From: Delphinapterus leucas
Lineage: Eukaryota > Chordata > Mammalia > Artiodactyla > Monodontidae
Assembly: GCF_002288925.2 (NCBI RefSeq)
Contig: NW_022098008.1
Location: forward strand, 7,264,939-7,328,938
Length of the DNA: 64,000 nt
Direction of reading: 5' to 3'
Shown: one piece after another, positions 32,900 to 43,844 of the stretch
Numbering within the stretch: the first letter of the stretch is position 1
How the letters are laid out: each line of letters opens with the position of its first letter
Translations under genes and position numbers: made by a program
The notes under the pieces: generated by a model
Seen by the model: only the letters and a program-made list of their open reading frames with translations
Told to the model about the DNA's origin: nothing
Databases searched by the model: none

Positions 32900-34129
32900 G
32901 GAAAAGATAAACACCAGTGGCCAAAACACCAGTCTTTTGGTTATACAACAAGAAAGCCTGGACAATGAGAACTTTTTTCTGGGTTGGTTCCACTGATGCT
33001 TTGTCCTTGAAGTCAGAAAGTACCTTATCATTAAGCGACTGCATTTTAAAATTCTATTGATATTGAACAACTCCTCTGACCACACAGAACCCCATGAGTT
33101 CAACACCAAAGACATTGAAGTGGTCTACTTGACCCCAAACAAAACGTCTTTAACTCAGCCTCTGGATCAGAGGGACATAAAAGCCCTTAAGGCTCATTAC
33201 ACATGGTACTCTATGGAAAGTGTTGTCAATGCTGTGGAAGAGAACCCCAACAGAGAGGACATCATAAAAGCTGGGAAGGATTACACCACTGAAGATGCCA
33301 TCATTGTTATAGAAAAATCCACAAAAGCCATCGAGCCTGAAACAATAAGCTCCTGTTGGAGAAGTTTGTGTCCAGATGTCGTCCGTGATTTCACAGGACT
33401 TACAACAGAGCCAATTAAGGAAATCATGAAAGAGATTGTGACGATGGCTAAAAAGGCAGAGGGGAGAAGGGTTTCAAGATATGGATCTTGGAGAAATTCA
33501 AGAGCTAATAGACACGCCACCAGAGGAATGAACAGAAGACAACTTGATGGAGATGAGAGCTTCTGAACCGGCCTAGACAACAAGGAAGAAGACGTAGAGG
33601 AATCAGTGACGGTGGGAATTCCCTGGTGGTCCAGTGTTAGGACTCTGCACTCTCATTGCTGATGGCCCAGGTTCAATCCCTGGTAGGGGAACTGAAATCC
33701 AAAAAGTCACTCTGCGTGGCCAAAAAGAAAAAAAAAACATGTAAAAGCAGCAGTGCCAGCAAACAAGTTGACATTAGACAATCTGGCAGAAGGGTTCCAA
33801 TTAATCAAGATTGTTTTTGGCTTCTTTTACAATGGGGACCCTTCTATGATATAGGCACTGAAACTAAAGCAAACAGTGGAAGAAGGCTTGGTACCACATA
33901 GAAACATTTTTAGAGAAATGAAAAGCCACAAAGTCAGAAATTACGAGGTATTTCTGTAGAGTTACACCAAGTGTGCCTGCCTCTCCTGCAGCCCCTTCCA
34001 CCTCTGCCACCTCCTCTGCCAACCCCAAGACAACAGGACACACCCCCTTCTCCTCCTCTGCCTGCTCTGCATGGAAACAATGAGGATGAAGACCCTGATA
34101 ATGATCCACTTCCACTTAAGGAACAGTAA
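32900..34129 (+). pseudogene. Tigger transposase remnant (DDE superfamily), broken
   Basis: The transposase cuts and pastes the element in the nucleus through an acidic-triad (DDE/DDD) catalytic core. The C-terminal half is visible. A frame near 32925-33055 gives 'VIQQESLDNENFFLGWFH', then a stop, then 'LHFKILLILNNSSDH'. An uninterrupted frame from 33057 to 33566 (169 codons) follows, with 'VVYLTPNKTSLTQPLDQRD' and 'CWRSLCPDVVRDFTGL'. After 'MAKKAEG' (about 33465) a frameshift is needed, since the next frame reads 'GFQDMDLGEIQELIDTPPEE' and then a stop. A SINE interrupts at 33614-33737. The frame resumes near 33750 and the tail ends 'PLPLKEQ' with a stop at 34127-34129. The motif that holds the second catalytic Asp ('LDNAPGH' in the family) reads 'LNNSSDH' here. 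Dead by several independent lesions. Confidence 0.9.
33614..33737 (+). repeat. Short tRNA-derived SINE (CHR/Bov-tA-like) inside the Tigger gene
   Basis: 'gggaattccctggtggtcca' start, B box 'ggttcaatccc', 'ctctgcgtggcc' and an A-rich tail. It is the shorter, older-looking subtype that uses 'ggtccagtg' rather than 'ggcgcagtg'. Tigger coding sequence before it ('gaatcagtgac') and after it ('cagtgccagcaaacaag') overlap by a short repeat, the likely TSD, so the transposase frame continues on the far side. Confidence 0.88.
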
Positions 34130-35095
34130 ATCTCATGCTGTACAGTTAAGGGACTCACCTCTTGTGTATGTGTGTGTCTTCATGTGAAATCTAATAACTG
34201 TATGGCAAGAACCGTATGTGATGCTTTTGTACCATCCTCATCATCACCTAAGAATTCATTGTGTAGAGCATTGTATGTAAGACTGGTACCAAGGCTACAC
34301 TTACATGGCACAAGGTGAGTGATATTTAATATAAAATTAATAACATGCTATTTTTCTTACTGCTTTACAACTTTGCTTTCAAAGAATTACATTGTTGTAC
34401 AGTGTGTCTCTCTCTTACTTGGAGAAACTGAGCATCAGCCTATCATCACAGCTAGGTAGGTGTTTTTTTTTAATGTAACAATGTTTCCAATACTGTATTA
34501 TAAATATGACTGTAATACTGTATGCCATAAAAATTTTATAATGACTTAGTCATTAGAGTATAGGCTAAGCTACCATGAAGCAGTTGTATCAATTACACTA
34601 GGCTACCCTAAAGCAATCTTATTGCTGCTTCTTCATTATCAATGCGTAAGTTGTTATACCTGCAAATAAATATGAATTTATGTTCCACACGGTCTTTTCA
34701 TTTTGGCATCTAGTGTTGTAATACATATAATGACTACATTGTTTTGTATCATATAAGATAATACTGATGTAGGTACTGATAGATAATTCATCTTGTAAAC
34801 AGATGATGTAATTTATTTACAGATGATTTTTGTTGTAATTTGATTTACAGATGTAATTTATAAACAGATGACAATTTATTGTCAATAAATACAGTACAGT
34901 ATTGTAAATATATTTTCTCTTCCTTATGATTTTCTTAATAACATTTTTTTATCTAGCTTACTTTATTCTGAGAATACAGTATATAATACATAAACATGCA
35001 AAATGCGTGTTAATTGACTGCTTATGCTATTGATAAGGCTTCCAGTCAACAATAGGCTAAGTTTTGGGTGAGTCAAAAGTGATATGTGACTTTTG

Positions 35096-36200
35096 CCTTT
35101 ACCTACCCAGAGATCATAAAGATATTTTTCTACGCTAAAAAAAAAGGAAATAAAAAGCTCTCTCCATCAAAAAAAAAAAAGTCTACAAATAACAAATGCT
35201 GCAGAGGATGTGGAGAAAAGGGAACCCTCCTACACTGTTGGTGGGAATGTATATTGGTGCAGCCACTATGGAAAACAGTATGGAGGTTCCTCAAAAAACT
35301 AAAAGTAGGGCTTCCCTGGTGGCGCAGTGGTTGAGAGTCCACCTGCCGATGCAGGGGACATGGGTTCGTGCCCCAGTCGGGGAAGATCCCACATGCCGCA
35401 GACCGGCTAGGCCCATGAGCCATGGCCGCTGATCCTGCATGTCCGGAGCCTGTGCTCCACAGTGGGAGAGGCCACAACAGTGAGAGGCCCGCGTACCACA
35501 TACACACAAAGAAACAAAAACAAAGTAAAAGTAGAGTTGCTATATGATCCTGCAATCCCACTCCTGGGCATTTATGTAGAGAAAACTATAATTTGAAAAG
35601 ATACATGCTGCTCACTGCAGCACTATTTACAGTAGCCAAGACATGGAAAAAGCCTAAATGTCCATGGACAGATGAATGGATAAAGAAGATGTAGTACATG
35701 TATACAATGGAATACTACTCAGCCATAAAAAGAATGAAGTAATGCCATTTGCAGCAACATGTATAGACCTAGAGATTATCATGCTAAGTGAAGTAAGTCA
35801 GAAAGAGAAAGACAAATACCATATGATATCACTTATATGTGAAATCTAAACTATGACACAAATGAACTTATCTATGAAACAGAAACAGATTCACAGACAT
35901 AGAGAACAGACTTGTGGTTGCCAAGGGGGGACAGTGGGTAAGGGATGGATTGGGATTTTGGGAAAAGCAGATGCAAACTGTTATATATAGAATGGATAAA
36001 CAACAAGGTCCTACTGTATAGCACAGGGAACTATAATCAATATCCTGTGATAAAACATAATGGAAAGAATATGAAAAAAGAATTTATATATATGTATAAC
36101 TGCATCACTTTGCTGTATGGTAGAAATTAACATTGTAAATCAGCTATAGTTCAATGAAATACATTTAAAAAAAATAAAATAAAGATACAGAAAAAAAGAA
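35096..36200 (+). repeat. L1 with 5' inversion, inserted in Tigger
   Basis: Direct repeat 'aaaagtgatatgtga' at about 35079-35093 and 36203-36217 brackets it (the same Tigger sequence is duplicated). 35098-35145 is antisense L1 ORF2 ('tttacctacccagagatcat aaagatat'). From about 35165 the sense strand follows ('gtctacaaataacaaatgct'), through 'ccataaaaagaatgaagtaa' to the 3' end 'aatcagctatagttcaatga' and an A-rich tail. The junction 35145-35175 is A-rich, and L1 sequence between the two parts is missing. A SINE sits inside at 35309-35525. Confidence 0.92.
35309..35525 (+). repeat. CHR-type SINE, short form, inside the L1
   Basis: 'ggcttccctggtggcgcagt' start, B box 'gggttcgtgcccc', 'gagaggcccgcgtaccacat' end, then a mixed 'acacacaaagaaacaaaaac' tail. 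TSD 'taaaagtag' at 35300-35308 and 35526-35534. L1 sequence continues on the right ('agttgctatatgatcctgca'). This is the innermost and therefore youngest of the nested insertions. Confidence 0.95.
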
Positions 36201-36277
36201 AAAAAGTGATATGTGAACTTTCACCTGCTTAGGAGGTCGACACCCCTGGCCCCAAGTTGTTCAAAGTGTCAGCTGTA

Positions 36278-36408
36278 TACTTAAACAGTTTACTTAAAAG
36301 GAGATAAACTTGAAACCTCAAGACAATCCAGAGAACACATTTTAATAACTGGCACCAACATGATACCTAGAGTAAATAGGAAGAAGAAATAATTGACTAA
36401 TGGGTGTT
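36278..36408. other. No recognised feature
   Basis: Short spacer between the Tigger right end and the polypyrimidine tract. Confidence 0.4.
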
Positions 36409-36525
36409 TTCTCTCCCTCCCTCCCTCCCTCTCTCTCTCCCTCTCTCTCTCCCTCTCCCTCTCTCACTCCCTCTCTTCCCCTCTCTCTCTCTCTCTCTCT
36501 CTCTCCATCTCTCCCTCTCTCTCTT
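36409..36525. repeat. Polypyrimidine (CT/CCCT) tract
   Basis: Nearly pure C/T on the plus strand for about 115 bases: (CCCT)n at the left, then mixed CTCTCC and a (CT) run of about ten units. Only a few A bases interrupt it. Such mirror-type tracts can form triplex (H-DNA) structures. Confidence 0.95.
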
Positions 36526-36800
36526 CAGTATTGCATACTTGAAATAGTATGTAGGAGTCTGTAGGAAGAAGAAAAAATAGTAGCATATCCTGGATAATTC
36601 TCAATCTAAATAATAACACCCCAATGCTCTTATTTGGCTTAAAATTATCTCTCTGTACATAGAAATGGAAGGGCTGGAATTTCTAATAAAATATACAGGT
36701 TCCATATAATATCCCGGTGTTGTTTTAAAATTGAGGACACATAAATTATTACAAGTGGGAAAACTCTCATGACACTGTGTCTATCCAGTGTGTTTGGAGC

Positions 36801-36897
36801 AGTTGAATTATTCAACTCTATGCCTATAGAGTTACCCTACAAGTAATAGAGTATACCCCTATTACCCCTGCCTTACCTAAAGTCGTCATTAGGTAAG
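36801..36897. other. Cluster of four perfect small inverted repeats
   Basis: Stems: 'agttgaat'/'attcaact' (36801-36817); 'aactctat'/'atagagtt' (36814-36833); 'gtaatag'/'ctattac' (36843-36865); 'cttacctaa'/'ttaggtaag' (36872-36897). All arms are perfect. The first two overlap and would be alternatives. No transposon family recognised. Confidence 0.85.
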
Positions 36898-36987
36898 ATA
36901 AGCAATGCCAAACACTGAGAGGGGGCAGAATTTTTCAAACGCCTATTTCAAATATTTGTGTCAGTAGCTGGAGAATGGGGGAGCACT

Positions 36988-37136
36988 CTTTTTCTCCCCA
37001 GCTTTAGTGAGATATAATTGGCATATATCATTGTGTAAGTTTAAAGCATACAATGTATTGATCTGATACATTTATATGTTGTGAAATGATTATCACAGTA
37101 AGGCTAGTTAACACTCCTATCACCTCACATAATTAT

Positions 37137-37175
<39 letters not shown>

Positions 37176-37735
37176 TAAGAACATTCTCTTAGGGATGTTC
37201 AAGTATATAATAGAGTATTGTTAACTATAATTACCCTGCTGTGCATTAAATCTCCAGAATTTACTTATCTTATAACTAGAGGTTTGTACCATTTTGACCA
37301 ACATCTCCTCATTTCTTCCCATCCTCAACCCGTAGCTATCACCATTCTACTCTCTGTTTCCATGAGTTCGGCTTTTTTATACTCACTACATAAGTGAGAT
37401 CATACAGTATTTGTCTTTCTCCCTCTGATTTATTTCACTTATTTCAATACCCTTCAGTCCATCCATGTGGTCACAAGTGGCAGGATTTCCTTCTTTTTAT
37501 GGTTGAATAATATTCCATTTTATGAATATACCACATTTTCTTTATTCATCCATCTGTCAAGAGACACTTAGGTGGTCTCCATGTCTTGGATGTTGTAAAT
37601 AATGCTGCAATGAATATGGATGTGCAGTTAATCCCTTCGAGATAGTGATTTCATTTCCTTTGGATGTATACACAGAAACGAGAATGTTGGATCATATGGT
37701 TGTTCTATTTTTAATTTTTTGAGGAACTTTTGGGA
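36988..37735 (-). repeat. Old L1, 3'UTR into ORF2 end, antisense
   Basis: Starts 'ccagctttagtgagatataa ttggca', includes a GT repeat (37139-37174), then 'aaccaccattctactctc'-like text ('tagctatcaccattctactc'), 'aagtgagatcatacagtatt tgtctttc' and 'tatggttgaataatattcca', ending near 'gatcatatggttgttctatt'. The order is the complement of an older L1 3' region, the same type as 50660-51275. Confidence 0.85.
37139..37174. repeat. (GT)n microsatellite
   Basis: About 17-18 uninterrupted TG units, embedded in the old L1 3'UTR at the site where related L1 copies carry a short T/G-rich stretch. Confidence 0.97.
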
Positions 37736-40345
37736 GCACTTTTGAAACCTGAAAATTTCTCTTGTATATTCATTAAAATTTCACATTGTTCCTGGTCTTA
37801 TTCCATATCTTCTCTACTGATGTATGAAATACTCCTTAATGCATCTAAATACAAAATATTTTCTTTACATAAATTGGTAAGCAATCATATAGTTATTCCC
37901 ATTTAGAACTTGTTAAATGCAGTAACATACACAAACAAGATAAGGTACTTGGGGATATGACACTGTCAGTGGATTATATGATCTGTGCCAGTTTTTTTTT
38001 TAAACACAGATTCCTCCTAATCTTCCTCTCATTTCTGATGATGTCTTTATAAGTCACCAGCTGAAAATTACGTATCAAAAATATTTGTTTAATATACTAG
38101 TTGGATCCCATTTCCCTATTGGTAAACTTGCTTAGAAAATTAAAAACACAAAGTACTTTAAAAAATATATTTTCTTGGAAATGTTTCATATTTAGAGAGA
38201 ACAGCATTTACAGCAAAGCAACAAAGAATTAGATGTCAGGATTGAGGATTTTCGGAATTTTCTCCTTAGATTTTTAGTGTAACATTTTAAGCATGTCACT
38301 TATGGTGTTAAACCAAATATGACAATGGCATTATATATTTTGAAGATAGATACTTTACATTGGAGTTCTGGGAGTTAAAAATGCTGCTCTTCCATCATTA
38401 AAAATCCTGAAATTGCTGTTTTAAGAACGCTCTGTTCAGTAATACATTTATTTTCAGACATCCCTATTTAGATGAATTTAACTGCTGTCACAATGGTGAG
38501 TCGCTGAAGTCAGATAGAACATTTTGCTGACAAATACTAATTTTCTTATATTGTTTGTATTCCATAAAAATTATTCAACATATTTGAGGCCATGTTAACC
38601 ATTTTTAAAATAAGGTATTAATGATATGTTTTCCTGTGGATATCTGGAGCATCACTACATATGGTTTTGTTGTCAGCTGCATAAAAGTATAAATCATAGG
38701 TACTTAAATATTGATATATGCATCAGTCCTACTCTACTCCATTTACACTTCTAATTTAAAAAATATTAATTTTTACCAATGCAGTAAATGAATGTTTCCA
38801 TATAATCATATCTTTACAATCTGATTTATAAAATTATATCATTGCCTGAAATCCCCAGGTTTATATACTACCTTCATTCACTGCAAATGTAAGATGCCTC
38901 AGGTAGTCCTAGTGGTGCTAACATGTCTGCATAGAAGGATAGAGTATGGATATTCTGAGGGGAGAGAATAGCAAGTTTGTCTTTCACTGACAGTAATAGG
39001 CAATATAGCTAGATTCTTTCACATGACAGGCACTGACCCTGGGCCATGCATGAAGTCCAATTCACTGGGAAAGTTAAAGCAGTTTATCCACCAGACTGCA
39101 GAGACATTTTGTAGTTAGACAGTCATTTCCCAGCATGTTCCCTTGTGTATTGTCGTTGATTTGAATTCTTGTGGGCCAGCATCCCACTAACCAAATCTGA
39201 ATTTCTTTTCTTTGACATAGCTGATGTCTGGTGCTCTGACGGCAGACACCCTAGGTCACCTATCATGTTTAGTACATGCATTCAAAAGTGGAGTGTTACT
39301 GTCCTGTGTTCTTCTAGGCTACTGCTACATCTAAGTGCTTATATAACATTTGAAGGCTCAAATTAAGAAATTTATGCCCTCCATACATTTCCCAAAGAAA
39401 TGTGCATTAACTGATCATATCAAAACTTACACTCAGATATCCTATTATAAACTTTGCTCCTAGATATTTACTTTGGTTTGTTTTTGAGGGCTAATAAAAA
39501 TTACACCAATTTGTCACTTTTATGTCACTATATTTATCACAGGAAAGTAAAAGGGAGGAACCGGGAAGGAATGGTGAAGAAACCAGTCATACCCTCCAAA
39601 AAGGGTATTTAGTAAGCAGTAGCTTTAGGAAAATACCTTTTTCTCCTAGCTGATGGAGAAGCTTTATAATGACTTAATTTCCAATAAAGTTCATATAATT
39701 AATAAAGTTGTCACTAAGTAAAAGTTGGTCAAAAACAAGAATGCTTCTTTTATCTGTGGAATCTAAAAAATGCTTTTTTATATACTAAGGTGATCTAGAT
39801 CATTTTAAATACAATGAAAAACATACCCACTTTGCTGAAACTAAAGTTTCAAAAGCATTATCAGATTAATTGCTTAAATTGCATACAGCAAACATAGCCT
39901 TGATGACTTGAGGCTATTCATAGGAACATTAAGTTTTGCAATGTCCCAGGAACTATAGGCCTTTCAGATGTGGCACTGTTCTCATTAGTCTATATTTGCG
40001 TCTGCTCTTGAGCTACCTGGGCTCGGATTCTCAATCTTACCTTCACCAGTTTAAATCCTCTGGTTGTCTTTTGCTCCCCAAATCATCCTCCTAGGCATGT
40101 CTTTATCAAATGCAAGTTAGCACAGTCAAACTTCCCTCTTTGTTTCATTCTGATCTCATGTGACTGCCACCCATAGCTATTTATAGCCAGTTCTCTGTCA
40201 ACAAGACATTGCAGGGTAGAGGTCAGGGAGCAGCTTACTATTTAGGCTGAGGCTCATAGAAGGGGTCAAGGCTGGAGACTGACATTTAGAAGTCATCAAT
40301 GTGGAGACAGTATTTGGTGCCTATACATTTAGCGTCACTGGATAG
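37736..40345. other. No recognised feature
   Basis: About 2.6 kb of AT-rich unique-looking sequence. The open frame 39169-39366 (plus) has no domain. Confidence 0.45.
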
Positions 40346-40701
40346 TGTCTTAGTTCGGGCTACTGTAACATGATACCATAGACTGGGTGGCTTAAACAAC
40401 AAACACTTATTTCTCACAGTTCTGAGGCTGGACATCCAAGATCAGGATGCCAACGTGGTTGGTTCTCATGACAGCCCTCCATCTTGTTCAGACAGCTGTT
40501 TTCTCATTCTGTTTCACATGGACAGGAGAGCAGAGAAAGAGCAAGCTCCCATGTCTTCTCTTATAAAGGCACTAATCTCATCACAGGGGCTCCAACTTCA
40601 TGACCTAATTACCCCCCAAACTCCCCACCTCCTAAAATTATGACCCTGGAGTTTAGGATTTCAGCATACGGATTTCAGAGGGACACATTCAGTTCATAAC
40701 A
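40346..40701 (-). repeat. Complete MaLR (ERVL) solo LTR, antisense
   Basis: On the minus strand it starts 'tgttatgaactgaatgtgtc' and ends '...agcccgaactaagaca', with 'ttataagagaagacatgg' and 'gtgagaaataagtgtttgtt gtttaagccacccagtc' in between, as in MLT1/MST-type LTRs. The flanks 'gatag' (40341-40345) and 'gataa' (40702-40706) look like the 5-bp duplication these elements make, with one change. There is no internal region, so it is a solo LTR. The plus-strand open frame 40455-40643 lies inside and is not a gene. Confidence 0.88.
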
Positions 40702-40706
40702 GATAA

Positions 40707-41384
40707 CCTGTGATTTCCTGAAAGGGAGAAGCACCAAGGTCTGAACTCTGGGTTACTCAACCATGTAAAGGTTTTACCAAGAGATTGGGACCAGCAGAGG
40801 AACTTCTCAAGGACTGGCCAGTAAGAACAAGGGAAAACCAAGAGAATAGGTCTTAGAGAAGCTGAGAAGTATAGTGTTTCATGAAGGAAGGAGATGTCAA
40901 AGGTTGAAAAGTTTATGAAGAAGAGGATTTTAGGCAAAAAATGGTAAACTCATTCTCCTTTAAGGCATTGGTGCTTTGGAAGATCAACTGTCCATGCACA
41001 CAATGAAAATACCTACAACTGTATCATAAATGTAGGACACTCTTTCTCTCTCTCATTAATGTGAATAATTATAAATCTCTTCATCACAGGTATTTTATAA
41101 AATGTTAGTTTAAAACCTTTCTAGTATACTTTGAAGGCTAGAAGCCAAGTTGGAAAGGCATTTACTGTCATGGAACCATCTTCTGTGCCACCTGGCTCAG
41201 TGGGAAAGGTGCTGATGCCAGCCAGCCAATATAAAACAAAAACAAAAGCAAAACCCTTAACTGACCATTGAGATAAAAGCAGATGATGTAACGGTGTAAG
41301 AGGAACATGATGATGTAACATGTAAGAGGAAATGAGACTAGAAGGTAACCCTTCATTCTCTCAAGGGGCCTGGGTTTCATACTC
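40707..41384. other. No recognised feature
   Basis: Unique-looking. Overlapping minus-strand frames 41121-41321 and 41168-41380 have no recognisable features. A near-repeat 'tgatgtaacRtgtaagagga' occurs twice at about 41283-41330. Confidence 0.4.
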
Positions 41385-41620
41385 TGTGGTGCAGTAAAAG
41401 AGCACGCTTTGATGTCATTCGTAGAGACAGGACTCTGATTCTGATTAATCTCTCACAAGCTGTGTGATGCTGGCCAAGCAGATCAGCTTCTCTCATCCTG
41501 TTTTCTTGCCTGGAAAATGGGGGAAATCATATCTACTTCATGGAGTTTGTATGTAGACTAAATTAGATATTTCTATAAAAAGTTTAGAAGGGCATTCAAC
41601 TGTCCCTCAATAAACATCCT
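41385..41620 (+). repeat. MIR-like ancient SINE, near full length
   Basis: 'ggtgcagtaaaagagcacgc', 'agctgtgtgatgctggccaa gcag', 'tctcatcctgttttcttgcc tggaaaatggggg', 'tcatggagtttgtatgtaga' and 'ctcaataaac' follow the MIR layout from its tRNA-like head to its 3' end. Confidence 0.85.
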
Positions 41621-43830
41621 CACCCCCAACATATACTGATATATTTCCACGTTATCTGAATAACAACTAACCTTTAATATATTTTTAGATGAATAAGTAA
41701 AATAAATTTCTCTTATTATATACTAACCTTACTCATAATCTCCTATATGCTTGTTAAATAATGATGGAAAGATAATCTTTGTCTCCTCTCTGTTATGTTT
41801 TAGCTCCTGTATCCCCCAACTCTTAATATTTTAGTTGATTTTTTTTTCTCAACGTATTTTGCAAATAAAAAAGCTTCAGGTCATAGAGGATGAGGGACTG
41901 GCTCATAATCATATAAACAGTTTGGAATGAACAGAGGAAGGGAAGTTCATCCAAACCTTCTGTTCTGTTCACTACTCAGAGATTCCGGAAAGCATGAAGA
42001 TTGTATCAGATTAGTTGAAACTGTTGTACCGCTAGTTGTATGTTTACCCTAATATTGTGTACTTGTGGGTGTTTAACACATCGTATCTGTAATTTAGACC
42101 TTTATAATACTTAGAAAAATTGGGAGAAACCCCATAAGGCCCTATTAGGAGTTATTCACATAAACTTGCAGAAGAGAGACATTCAGTGATCACAGATAGT
42201 TATCTTGAACAGCACCCAGAAGTGACTTTTTATCAGTTATCACTTATTTTAGAGATATTAAAATTTTTTTGGTTAATACTACTTTGAGAATCTAAATAAT
42301 TCATTTTTGCTTTTATTTTTCTGTCATCTCACAGCCAAAATCCATTCAGCTTATTTTTAACATGAGACATTAAGTGGGAGGTTTAATTAATTTTACAACA
42401 GTGAATCACATGATTGTCTGAGTTTTTTAAAGTGTGTTGTCTTCATTTAAAAGTTCACTGTAATTTCATGACAAAAGATTAAATCCCAAAGTCACTTTAC
42501 ATAAACTGGAGAAACAATTTGGCTCTCCAGGTGTGTAGGATGTTTTTACTTTAACAATTAACTGACCGAAAAATAAACATTGTCACCTAAAGATGCCAAT
42601 TACTGTTGTCTGTTGGCATGGAGGATTTGACTCAATATGCCTTGTCTAGAAGCACTTTGTTATCGATAACATATTGCTGCTGTACCTTCTCAAATTCAGA
42701 GCTAATCCCATAATATGCTTTAACTTTCATTGAAAGTTAAACTGGTTCCAAACCAGTTTAATTAAAGCTTTGAGGGGTTATCATTATTAATATTTTAAAG
42801 CTAAATATTATAGATCATGTTCATCCACACACAGTTTATAATCAAAGAGAATTAATCATCCTTGATAACCCGCTGACAGGTCAATTTGAAAGCCTGCCCC
42901 ATTTCTTAGTTCAATTTTAACCTAAATAATCAGTCACGTTTCCTAGTTCATATTTGAAAGGTGCTGTCATCCATGTCCCTGAAATTATAAATAAATGGAT
43001 GAATGAAAAAAATAAAGAAAATGAAGCAATACCTCCTTTGTCCTGTATAGAAGTATTATCAGCATATAATATAAAATTTAAAGATACAGAACACAAAGAC
43101 AAAAGCATCACATTCAATGCCCTCTCCTGAGAAAAATCACTTTTTAACCACTTGTACAACTGTGATGTTTTCTGCCTGTAACAGTGTATTTATAGAGGTG
43201 CGTATGTACCTACGTGCGCTAAATTATACAAACACAAGAGGATGTTTCCACATACATATGGGTATAGATAGTGGTTTTGCATATTCTATGTTCTATTTTT
43301 CTATCAGATATTTCTATTATTTTTCATTTTCTAATAAGTGCTTACGTTCAGTTAAGTGGTAAATACAGTCCCTATGCAAAATCCATCTCAGGCTCTTCAG
43401 CAGCTTGTTCCTGCCGTGCTGGAGAGTCTACCTGAAGGTGAGTGTACTACCAACTTTACTGTTGCTTCTGTTCAGCAGCCACGCTAGCCCACAGTCTGCA
43501 CCATATTTCATTTTACCCATAGCATCTTAAACCCTGCTTCCTAAGTACATGGTCTTTTTATCTCCCTCCCGTTGGAAACAAGACTCAAATTATACTCTTA
43601 AATTTTGGATTTTTTGCCCTTTGGTTTCTCAGAGTGAGAGTGATCAAAGAAAAAGACCCACATGAAAGGAAACATTAAAAATTCTGTACATTTATTCTCT
43701 GTCCCAGACAACACTGTTTTGCAAAGGAGAATATGCTTATGATACTAATAGAAACATTTATCTCAATAAAATGAGTATTGTCATTGTAGAGATTGTTATT
43801 AAGGGCAGAGGTGGTATTTTATATGTCTTG
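41621..43830. other. Unannotated, with a double hairpin at 42719-42761
   Basis: AT-rich unique-looking sequence. Open frames 42917-43159 (minus) and 43117-43362 (plus) have no recognisable domain. The double inverted repeat is listed separately. Confidence 0.45.
42719..42761. other. Two overlapping perfect hairpins
   Basis: Left: arms 'tttaactttca' (42719-42729) and 'tgaaagttaaa' (42731-42741) around one base. Right: arms 'ttaaactggtt' (42737-42747) and 'aaccagtttaa' (42751-42761) around 'cca'. Both have perfect 11-bp stems and they share 42737-42741. Confidence 0.95.
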
Positions 43831-43844
43831 AGAGGTCAGTTCTT

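Larger units (their letters stand above)
32885..36277 (+). mobile_element. Tigger2-like (pogo group) DNA transposon, 5' end missing, with three insertions
   Basis: Contains the remains of a Tigger transposase gene (about 32900-34129) and a long AT-rich 3' noncoding region. The right terminal inverted repeat is 'ccccaagttgttcaaagtgt cagctg' at about 36250-36276, next to TA, the pogo/mariner target dinucleotide. The left end is not visible: an L1 3'UTR ends at 32775 and the match becomes recognisable about 100 bp later. Insertions: a SINE at 33614-33737, an L1 at about 35096-36200 that split the right end, and a SINE inside that L1. The family name rests on protein and terminal resemblance; Tigger1 and Tigger2 are the nearest candidates. 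Confidence 0.88.

Noticed and set aside
33281..33583. 100-codon minus-strand frame
   Set aside because: It is the complement of the Tigger transposase remnant.
35130..35561. 143-codon minus-strand frame
   Set aside because: Composed of the complements of L1 and of the nested SINE.
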